Shown: positions 1-8,899 of the stretch, one piece after another
Numbering within the stretch: the first letter of the stretch is position 1
Layout of the letters: the number at the start of each line of letters is the position of its first letter
Assembly (NCBI GenBank): GCA_003427395.1
Contig: BFEA01000862.1
Span: forward strand, 1 to 38,143
Length of the DNA: 38,143 nucleotides
Direction of reading: 5' to 3'
From: Chara braunii
Taxonomy: Eukaryota > Streptophyta > Charophyceae > Charales > Characeae
Made by a program: the position numbers and the translations under genes
Notes under the pieces: generated by a model
What the model was told of the DNA's origin: nothing
Databases searched by the model: none
The model's input: the letters and a program-made list of their open reading frames with translations, nothing else

Positions 1-21
1 GAGAGAGAGAGAGGGAAGGTG

Positions 22-80
<59 letters not shown>
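1..80. repeat. GA microsatellite
   Basis: The stretch is an almost pure (GA)n run, interrupted once by GGAAGGTGCACACACA. A similar GAAGGTGCACA phrase follows the run, so a short flanking segment was probably duplicated with it. It continues off the left edge of the window. No coding role is seen. Confidence 0.95.
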
Positions 81-83
<3 letters not shown>

Positions 84-130
84 GCACATTGTATACGTGC
101 AGATTGTAATTGAATGATATTACATGTTAA

Positions 131-1021
131 CAACAAGCAATTCCATTGTCATGTGCAGTGGAACAGAGATCAGACGTCCAAGACGTACATCGTTGTAAAC
201 ACGGATGGACTATTCAATTAGCGACGCATGCTCTGACCGACGTCGAAGAAGATGCCTTGCGACACTTGGAAACTAAGTTCAACAATTACGAAATATTGTC
301 AAGCACGAAGAATCCAGGGATGCAAGAGGAGTTAAGGTTCACGTACCACGATTTCAGTGTACTCATGAGTGGCAAAAGATGGTTAACCGATGATATTATA
401 AATTTTTACATGAATATGATAAAGGTCAACAATATATGTAGAACTACACATCACGAGTGCGATACGCCATCAAACAACTCTGCTGCGGACGAACACAGAT
501 TAATTCCAAAAGCATTGATATTTAACTTTTTTTTTTTTGTGAAGCTTTTGGATGAAAATTTTGGATACCACTATGACAACATTGGTAGGTGGTTCAGGGA
601 GGCGGTGATCAAAGAAAAAGACATGATCTTAGCCCCATATCACAACATTCATAAGAAGCATTGGACACTTGTTGTGGTGGATCTCAGGCGGAGAGTGATC
701 GAGTATTACGATTCGATGGAACCAGACGTAAAGGTAACAAGAAAAGTAGTCAGCAACGTGGCGCGGTATGTGAAGGAGAGGTCATCGGAACAGGGAATGG
801 AAGTGGACGCTACTTGCTTCAAACAAAAATTGGAGGTGAACGGCATCCCCAAATAGAAGGACGTAAATCAATGCGGAGTATTTGTGCTTGCATACGCGTC
901 TCTTTTAGTGAGAGGTCATTTTCCACCGTTCGACTTCACAATGGAGGATGTAAGGCGCATTAGAGACCGAATTGCACTGGACTGCGTAGCATCGAGGTTA
1001 AAAATAAAAAGTAAAAAATAA
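131..1021 (+). pseudogene. Ulp1-type (C48) cysteine protease domain with a premature stop at the catalytic glutamine
   Basis: The frame opens after a TAA at 128-130 and ends at TAA 1019-1021. It encodes the Ulp1/SENP fold, a SUMO-type deconjugating cysteine protease; such domains are common in plant genes and in DNA transposons that captured them. Visible landmarks are WLTDDIINFYMN near residue 79 (counting from the codon at 146), catalytic His in HWTLVVVD (codon 659-661), catalytic Asp in YYDSM (710-712, 17 residues later as in SENP1) and catalytic Cys in NQCGVF (872-874). An in-frame TAG at 854-856 lies six codons before the Cys, where the family has its oxyanion-hole Gln, so the Cys segment is cut off. 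An upstream AG at 157-158 after a pyrimidine-containing stretch could be a splice acceptor, so this may be a last exon. The N-terminal part is not recognised. No transposase is visible nearby. Confidence 0.8.
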
Positions 1022-1125
1022 AAAGAAATTGTACAATTTTAGAGATGAAAAAGTTTTTTGAGACACCGCCCGCCTTTCATCTGTAGGATATTATAGACTA
1101 CTACATGTCGGATTATTATGTATAG

Positions 1126-1150
1126 TTTTTTTTTTTTTTTTTTTTTTTTT
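1126..1150. repeat. T25 homopolymer
   Basis: A run of 25 T lies about 100 bp after the Ulp1 frame. Runs of about 25 A or T recur in the window (5884-5908, 7541-7566, 14453-14479), suggesting they are a general feature of this genome or assembly. It could be the tail of a retroposed insertion on the minus strand, but no insertion boundary is seen. Confidence 0.9.
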
Positions 1151-1369
1151 AAGTATAACATGAGACTGATTATTTTTGAAACAATGTTGTACACAAGACA
1201 CATGTAAACATGAAGTTGTAGTCTACAACTCACTAGCAGTCAGAATGAATTGAGACACCCGAATGAGTCTTTGTGGATGATCTGATAATGAAAGTAAAGT
1301 CATATGACAGCAGCACACGTCTCCTTATTACAACACAGTTCTAAGACACGTGAAACGCGTTCTCTGATT

Positions 1370-1895
1370 TATGATGCTGGATGTATTGTTTATAATATAC
1401 GACATAGTATGGTCTATGATATACAATCTATGATCCACGATGCAGGCGATATATAATCTAAGACATGTAAGAAATGATCTGTAGCATTAAACCATCTGAT
1501 ATTTAATGTATGGTCTTATCCTAAATGATGCTTGATCTATGATATATGAGATATAATCTATGATTTATGATAATATGTGGTATATGATGTTTGATGTATT
1601 ATATATAATCTATGATATATGTATGATATATGATCTATGATATATGGTCTATGATATATGATCTATGCTTTACGATATATGATCTATGGTATATGAAATA
1701 TGATATATGATTAAGGATTTATGGTCTATGATATATGATTTATGATCTATGATATATGATCTATGACATATGATCTATGATTTATGATATATATGATCTA
1801 TAATCTATGATATATGATCTAGGATACATGACGTATGATCTATGATATATGATCTAGGATACATGACGTATGATCTATGATATATGATCTATGAT
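1370..1895. repeat. AT-rich minisatellite of ATGATCTATGATAT-like units
   Basis: The stretch is built from degenerate short units resembling ATGATCTATGATAT and shorter variants (TATGATATATGATC). Towards the right end a higher-order unit appears: GATCTAGGATACATGACGTA starts at 1816 and again at 1851, a 35-bp period. No protein or RNA gene is seen. The low-complexity AT composition could act as a DNA unwinding or matrix-attachment region, but nothing here demonstrates that. Confidence 0.9.
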
Positions 1896-4800
1896 GGGAC
1901 CCTAATAACATATACGGTACACCTTCACAATATTCGGCACCAATTTAACACAAAATTTGAGTGAAATTTGACTAAGTTCAATTTCGTGTTTTTAGAAAAA
2001 AATGCCAGTTTTAATGAAATGTCAGTTTGTGACAGTTATTTCCTTTGACTTGTGACTAAGTCACTGGTCCTGCTGGATCAGTTTCTGCACAACTCTGGTC
2101 TTGACCACGGGAATCTGCCTAGAAACCAATCGTGCCCAGTCTCAGCCCGCGACACTCTCGCTTGATTACGTACTTCATAGGCACTCATTGTCTGCTAAGC
2201 TAGTCATGAGTTAGTTGGTTTGTTGCAGCAATAGTCTTGCGGTTGTGCACAGGCTGACTACAGTGTGTGACCCGCTGGTGCAGCTGGTTGGGAGTCGCCT
2301 CTCCCTTTGTCTCTGTTCTTTCTTTGTTGATCATTGTAGATAACCCTCTTCCCTTTACTCTCTCTCGGAGTCCCTGATAGTTGGGTGTTTAATGAGTTGT
2401 CCCCGTAGAACGGAGTGCATGTTCAGCTATATGCTTTGTCTACGTGCTTCTCGCTTTCTCTTAGTCAAAACCTTAAAATAACAACAGAAAAAATTCCCAG
2501 AATTAGATAATCATTCTATAGTAAAATTACAATCTAAATTTCAAATTTTCATTCCATCTTAAAAAATGTCATTCCACTTTTAAAATTTTTCGTCTTACGT
2601 GAAAACTTTTATTCCAAGAATGGGGCATCCCTTCTTATTTGAACTGTATGCTAGAGATGGAATGAAAGTCCGGATGAGTTCATTAAATATTTTAATTGGA
2701 TTGTCATTCTATATAAGGATTTCCAGTCATAAATAAGTTAATCTAATCTAAATTAGAAGATATTTGTTGTAGTAAAATGAAATTTTAATTAAGACATTTC
2801 ATAAACTCGTCAAAACTTTCATTCCATCTTCAACAAATAAATTTAGTTGGAAGGGAAAACTTATTTTTAGATAGAAACTTATCAAATAAAAGTGAAAATT
2901 TTAAAATTTGACGAACATTGGAATGATAATTTTTAAATACGAAGGATTTTTTTTTAATGAAATATTTTTTCAACTTTTGTTTCTTGTGGGAATTTTTCTG
3001 TTAAAATAATAGTCAGTAAGCAATCTGCTCAGCTAATGCATGATCTGATAGGATACTATGCATCGTCCGCTGATTACGATGCACAAATGATTATCGTGTG
3101 TTGGTACACCATGCGTGGATGATTCCCGGTGATCAGCGTATGCTAATCTCCGAGCATTAACCTGCCGTGTACTAATTACCGCTCGCTAACCGCCATGCGG
3201 TGATCAGATTAGGACCTGAACTTCAATAACGAGATGGTTGACTGACCACTCCTGGTCCTTTTTTTCTTGTCTCTCTTACCCTCTTACTCTCACTCTAACA
3301 CTCACACTCTCTTCAGTTCGTCTTGCTCCTTTCACTCTCTGATTATCGCTCTCACACGTTCGTACCCATCTTCCTCTCACTCACACTCTCACACGAGCGT
3401 CCGCCATGGCTATCTTCTGCATGTTGGTCGTCCTCCTCGGCACGGACTTGTTGCCTCCATGGCATGGGCTTTGATCCCCGTGGTCGCCACACTAGTGGGC
3501 GACGTAAACCTTGGTCGTCGTCATCTTCCCAATGTGTGTCTCTTCCCTCTCGCATGACCTCCATAGGCGGTGCACACCTTGATCATGGTGTTCATCATGT
3601 TCACCGTGAACGTCATCGTTCACCCAAGGCGAACTGCCCCCTCCAAGTCAAAACCCTTGAATGTATAGGTGTCGTTTGCAACTTTTCAGGCATCCCTTTG
3701 GACTTGCACACGTACACCCATGAACACAGACATGTCCCATCCGGAAAGGAACTAGTACCACAACTGCAGTAGGCTACGAGCCCGAACCAGCGGTATCCCT
3801 GTGACTGCACCCTTGGGTCTAGTATCACCAATACCGACAATGAGACCAAGAGTGTCGCCACTGGTCCCGAGGCTGAAGGCTTTGGTACCAAGCCACAACA
3901 TAGGTCCAATGTCACTGTCGAGACCAAAGGTCAGACCAGTCACCCAATTCCAACCATCTGATAAGTATGTTCTAATTACAGCAGCAGGAATAGGCCCCTC
4001 ACTGCTGGACCCATGCCACAAACAAGGGAATTGAAGTTCACTGTCGAGGGCTCCGTCGTGTATTACAACTAAGGGGCCACTAATCCTGAGTCGGCCAAAG
4101 CATCTCATGCAACATGTTGCCCATCACAGACCAAAGCCCTCGTACTTGGTTGTGACCGTGCCATCTCCAATCTGTTGGGCGGCTAAGGGTTTCATGATCC
4201 CAACGATCACATAATATCGAGTGTCAAACCGTCGAAGCTGTAAACCAAACCGGTAAGCCCAACATTACTATAAAAGAAACTCGTATCACCACACTGCATT
4301 CGAAGTCTCCCCGGCTAGTCGGATGCACAAATGTTAAGCACAAATCTCAAAATTAACTAAATCTCGCACAACACTCGATAAATTCATACGCACAAAGAAA
4401 ATCCGATGTCGGATGCACACAAAAATCAAGGGTCACAATGGGCCTATCAAAATGGGTCAAAATCGGTTTTACGACGGAAGGGAACGTAATCCGGTAAAAA
4501 AACGGAGCATCAAGGAAATTCGTAAAATCTTAGTTTCTTTTTATCGTGCTTGCATTTCCAATTTCAATATCCGCGTCAAAATAAATAAACTTCCATCGTC
4601 GACTCGGCCACATGAAAACACTAAGGTAGGGGTTTTCGCACGCGTCTGCGAGAGGACCGCGACCGAATATGGAGGGAATAGAAATAAGAGAAAAATAAGT
4701 TGATAGTAGGGGTGTCACGGGTGGGATAAATTAGTATATTCATCTGCATAAAAATGGGGTTAGTGTCAACGAGCACCGGGGCGAAAAACAGGGATCGAGC

Positions 4801-5760
4801 TAGGTGCCTTGTTTTTTTACCGCTCGTCCCTTAACACTAAACCTCAAATTTCTACCGTCCGACTAATCAACTCATCAAATTGTCCCATTTTCAGTGACCG
4901 ACTAACTTTGGCCGCTGGACAACGGTCTGGTCTCACAGGCCGAACATGCAAAATAGCCAGATAGCCCTGGCTCTAGGCCAAGGCAGCTAGAGGTACGTGG
5001 TACGATCCTCAGACCTGTAATGGATCGCGAGAGTCATAAACACACTCCCAAACAATAAAACTGATAAATCTAGGATGCACAGCAAGCTCCATGCGGAGTC
5101 CATGTGATGCTGCCTAATCTACATAATATCATAGCAAAAGCAAATGTCTGATATACACATCCTAGCTAACAACAAGAAATGAAATGTAGCTGGGTACAAC
5201 TCTAAAGTCCTAGAGGCAATTACCTCAGTACAAAAAGGAAAAGATAGCAATATGTCACAAAATAATGTTGTGTTGTTGAACCAGTAACAGTGGGATTGTC
5301 TCAGAGGGGGTGAATGCAGCCTAAGAATAGAAACTCATAAGGGCAGTCACACACGAAGATGGGATGGGTCATCAGGCTCAGGGCGAGGGAATGGTAGCAA
5401 AACAAAACTAGTGACCCTAATAGATAGACCATCAAAGCGGGTAATGCTCGACAAAAGGGTGACAACATGCAGGGTCGACCATGAAAGGGGAGCTTGGGAT
5501 AGGGTGATATGCCTAACTGAAGGCCCATGCGTCCCTTGAGGGATTTCCCTGACCCCTTCCCCCCTCCCCCATGGTCAATTGTCCCGGGATCTTGGTTTGG
5601 CTTAACTGAATGACAGTCATCTTATGGCGTGGCTAATAGGTGAACCTAGACTAGGAAAAATAGCTAGATCTGATGCCTATTTCAGGGTGAACAGGTTGGG
5701 GATGAATCTATGCATTCACAAGTCTTAGACTGTAATCTTTGCTTATAGCATCAAAGCAAC
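1896..5760. other. Region without recognisable gene
   Basis: Only short open frames occur, without domain similarity I can recognise. Composition shifts from AT-rich (1900-3020) to mixed. A CT-rich stretch at about 3258-3400 resembles a plant 5' leader and runs into overlapping short frames (3267-3557, 3323-3772) with no family resemblance. I looked for LTR-retrotransposon primer-binding and polypurine sites and saw none. This is likely decayed repeat or intergenic DNA. Confidence 0.6.
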
Positions 5761-5773
5761 TTTTGTACAAATG

Positions 5774-5874
5774 AGACGCTGGATCCGGTTTCCCGCAATT
5801 GCAGCTCCCCACCAATAGACTCAGGGGCCATAGGAGGGGGGGATGTTCTTATCACCTTCCCTATTACCGTCCCA
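5774..5874. repeat. Possible decayed copy of the GGGACGCTGG family
   Basis: The left part reads AGACGCTGGATCCGGTTTCC followed by CAGCTCCCCACCAATAGA, matching the terminal segment of the elements at 7001-7187 and 14990-15043. The right part ends CCGTCCC at 5874, a weak match to the opposite terminus. An A25 run follows at 5884-5908. The terminal hairpin is broken here (GCTGGA against TCCCGC), consistent with decay. Confidence 0.4.
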
Positions 5875-5952
5875 CAATGTCTTAAAAAAAAAAAAAAAAA
5901 AAAAAAAATTACAAAAATGGTGGAGAAAGTGCCGGGGTAGAACAGGAAAGTC

Positions 5953-6200
5953 TTAAACCACCAGTACTTGGGCCATACATTGGCCGCGGGCCTTCCCCGT
6001 TAACGCGCCGCAGCCTTACGGGGGAAGGCCAAGAGAAGGTCTAGTCGTTGCTGAATGACCGGGCCCCGGTTCACTCGGCATGACACCAAAGAACAAAGAA
6101 AGAAGAAAAAAATATTCAAATACACAAAAGTAAAAAAGAAAGAAAACGATTCAAATACGCAAAAGTAAAAAAGAAAGAAAACAAAAGGGAAAAAACAAAG

Positions 6201-6263
<63 letters not shown>

Positions 6264-6582
6264 TCCGAAAACGAAACGAGAGTGAATCTTCCGCTAGAAC
6301 ATGCAAAAAGATACACCAACTTCTTTGTGCCTGTGGAGGAGGTAGTAACAGTCTTTTTTTTTTTTTTTGCATGTTTTTTAGAGTAAACCCCGTTTTTCTG
6401 TCGTTGCTTTTTGCATTTTTTTTTCTTTTCTTTTTTCTTTTTTTTTTCTTGTTCTTTATTCCATGTTCTTCTCCAAGCACGTTTGGGAAGGTAGTAACCG
6501 GTAGTTCGAGCCTCGGCAAGGCTCGGCATACCGGTCGGCCGAGGCTCGGACTTGATAGCTGGGCCAAGTACTGGTGGTTTAA
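5953..6582. mobile_element. Non-autonomous inverted-repeat element with TTAA ends
   Basis: The left end TTAAACCACCAGTACTTGG (from 5953) is matched in inverted orientation by the right end CCAAGTACTGGTGGTTTAA (to 6582), giving about 20 bp of terminal inverted repeat. Both ends finish in TTAA. GC-rich subterminal hairpins lie inside each end: 5989-6000 pairs with 6018-6030, and 6505-6517 pairs with 6538-6550. The interior holds a (CT)n microsatellite (6204-6260) and T-rich tracts and encodes nothing recognisable. Related ends occur near 14397-14413 and 16113-16130. This fits a MITE-like element. TTAA would suit a piggyBac-type target site, but the terminal sequence is not a recognised piggyBac end, so the superfamily is undecided. 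Confidence 0.6.
6204..6260. repeat. CT microsatellite
   Basis: A pure (CT)n run lies inside the inverted-repeat element at 5953-6582. It creates long low-complexity open frames on the minus strand that should not be read as genes. Confidence 0.95.
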
Positions 6583-7000
6583 CTGGGTGAAGTGAAGGAG
6601 GAAAAAAGACGTACAAGGGTCACCATGGATCAGGATGGGGAGGAGGTCGTTGAGTAACATACTACTCCTTGCCTCGGCTAAGCAGGGTGGGAGGCAGCAG
6701 GATTGGGTATCATGCTTTCTAAGAGTGCCTCAATGCTCAGGCCTATTAGGACTGACAGAGGGAAAGAAGCAAATGAGATGGTGGCCTGTTAATGATAAGT
6801 CTGGCCTGATTGGGAACTGGGGTAGGATGGTGGTGTAGTACCGATTGCTTATTTGCAGTAGCCTGGATTTCTCCCTGTTGGCACTTGGTTGGAATCCAGT
6901 AAATTACAGTCGCAGTCATTGATCACAAATATTCTTGCAGATCACTGCCGAAGCCGGGTATGGCCCCGGTATTTTTACTTGGTCTGTGAATCTTCCATAA

Positions 7001-7187
7001 GGGACGCTGGGCCCGGCTCCCGGCACGTGCTGCTCCCCACAAATGGAATGGAGCACCCCCACAAATGGAACGGAGCACTGTTCCCCCCCCCCAAAAAAAA
7101 GTCTGGGGGCCTCCACTTGAGTAGGTGATGAAGAGGCAATCTGGTTGGTGGGCAGCTGCACATGCCGGAAATCGGGTCCAGCGTCCC
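7001..7187. mobile_element. GGGACGCTGG inverted-repeat element, complete copy (187 bp)
   Basis: The left terminus GGGACGCTGGGCCCGGCTCC is mirrored by the right terminus ending CCGGGTCCAGCGTCCC-like sequence (right copy: ATCGGGTCCAGCGTCCC). The inverted arms extend about 40 bp, including the GCTCCCCAC / GTGGGCAGC blocks. The interior contains a C11A8 stretch and no open frame. A second complete copy of nearly the same size is at 28255-28437. I see no clear target-site duplication: TCTTCCATAA lies to the left and TTGTGTTACA to the right. A non-autonomous DNA transposon is the simplest reading. Confidence 0.7.
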
Positions 7188-7337
7188 TTGTGTTACAACC
7201 GTGTGAAAGACAATTATTAGACCCTAATATGTACATCGCAATTGTCTATTCATGTGTGTCATCCTTGCGGAGGGGCCGTACTAATGTTCTCCGCATAGTT
7301 CCAATTAAAAAAGAAAAAAGCGGGAAACTACGCCGAA

Positions 7338-7622
7338 GTCACAAAAATGAGTTATAATTGCACTATGGGCCAAAATACAGTTTCGAGTTGCCGTTCAGAC
7401 AATGTATACAACCCAGCTTTCTGGCCAGATAGGGTGCCCTACCGCATGTGCAATTGCAAACTGTATCTTGACCCAGTCTGCAATTATAACTCGTTTTAAA
7501 TTTGTGATATACAACCCAGCAGGTAGGGTGCCCAAAGTGCAAAAAAAAAAAAAAAAAAAAAAAAAAGTGCAATCGCAAACTGTATCTTGTCCGATAGTGC
7601 AATTATAACTCGTTTTTGTGAC
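7338..7622. mobile_element. Inverted-repeat element with GTCACAAAAA termini (285 bp)
   Basis: The left end GTCACAAAAATGAGTTATAA (from 7338) and the right end, which reads inward on the other strand as GTCACAAAAACGAGTTATAA (to 7622), form arms of about 50 bp with a few mismatches. Inside, a segment of roughly 110 bp beginning TATACAACCCAGC is present twice, the second copy interrupted by an A26 run (7541-7566). The pattern suggests a MITE with an internal partial duplication. No protein is encoded and no target-site duplication is obvious. Confidence 0.6.
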
Positions 7623-8267
7623 CCTACTGAGGTTACCCCCCCCCAAAAAAAAAGAGGTCTCCGCCTGCCTCTCTCAAACATCTCAAGCATTCGAGAGTAG
7701 ACCTCCGTTCTGCATAAAACAGTCACACTTCTCTTTGTCTTCTTCTGTTTCTTTACTCTTGGAGGAATTAGAGAGTCCCCGCCTTTTGAAAGTGGAGCAG
7801 TGAGCAGTTCTCTGGCTGTTCCAAGAGTCCAACCCTTCTCGAAGGACTCTTGAAAGTTTTCCCGAGAAGAGAGTAGTGGAGCAAGACCTCATGTTTTCAC
7901 ATCTTTGACTCAGGACTAGGACACAAACTTTAAGATGCTTTGCGGCATCGTGAGTTGTGAGATGACCCAAACTTCACGAAAACACGAGTTTGGCGAGTGG
8001 TGTGGAATGGCCCCATGCCTGGCATGGCCTTCATTGCTCAGTTTTTCCATCTGGCGTCCTCTGAACGATGTGGAGTGAAGGCACATTGAATAGAAGACAT
8101 GTGGGATGATACTACAGTATAATATCATTTATATGAAATTATATCCTGCATATCCCTTAAATCCGTTTCTTTTAATAGTCGAAGAAAAGACTTAGTTCAA
8201 TTTCAATTCGCATTCAATCAATCTACCATGGACGAGTTTGCTTCATACGGTGATGGATGCAAATCTG
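7623..8267. other. Region without recognisable gene
   Basis: Only short frames without family resemblance are present. The one structure seen is a perfect 9-bp stem (CAAGAGTCC at 7822-7830 with GGACTCTTG at 7844-7852) enclosing a 13-nt loop. The region ends where the right-hand direct repeat of the Penelope-like element begins. Confidence 0.6.
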
Positions 8268-8374
8268 GTCGATCAAGCGTAGCAAGAACGACAGTTGTCA
8301 AGAAGACAAAACACTTATAACATGATGAGACGACAGAACGACAGGACAGACGACAGAACAACAAGACCAAACAC
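8268..8374 (-). repeat. Pseudo-LTR, 3' copy
   Basis: This 107-bp segment begins GTCGATCAAGCGTAGCAAG and ends CAAGACCAAACAC. It matches 13370-13476 in the same orientation with about five substitutions and no length difference. The inner half is a quasi-repeat of GACGACAGAAC-like units. It lies beyond the RT end of the element, in the position expected of the downstream pseudo-LTR of a Penelope-like element. Confidence 0.8.
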
Positions 8375-8899
8375 GACAGGTGTCCCCGAACGCGACAATA
8401 TTAAGGTAAAAACATGAAGTACAATAGCGGACTGACCCAATTGGTTTCGCCTAGCCGCTACTAGGCTCATCAGGGGTCTTAGCAATTCGGTTGTTGGACA
8501 CACTGACTTGTAAAGACTTATATACTACCAAAAACTATACTAAAGTCAGCGAACCACCTACAGGCTAAAATTGCTAAGCCGGCCTACAATCCTCTAGGAC
8601 TGAGTCCCATAGTAGTCACGTTCCACAAATAAGAATTCTCTCGAAGCTTCCGTAACACCGCTTAGACCTACTGAACCTCTCAAAACGTCCCACCCTCGGC
8701 TCAGGCCCCTGCAAACTTTTTCGAAAACTCCGAACCACAGTTCAAACCAACTGAATGTCTCACAAAATACTCTTTTGTATCGACTTACCGACCCCATTAT
8801 CAAAAGCCAATCCAAGGTACCCCATATATGAACTTGTTACCCCCTAAACCGAGGGCAAATCTCATCAACCGATGCCTACCCCATCTGACCCCTTCCACA

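Noticed and set aside
3267-3772. Overlapping frames after a CT-rich leader-like stretch
   Set aside because: Two different frames are open over the same DNA, and neither resembles a known protein.
1896-5760. LTR retrotransposon remnants
   Set aside because: No primer-binding site, polypurine tract, paired LTRs or gag-pol motifs could be found.
6116-6660. Two overlapping frames of about 166-169 residues on the minus strand
   Set aside because: Both are translations of the CT microsatellite and T-rich tracts inside an inverted-repeat element.
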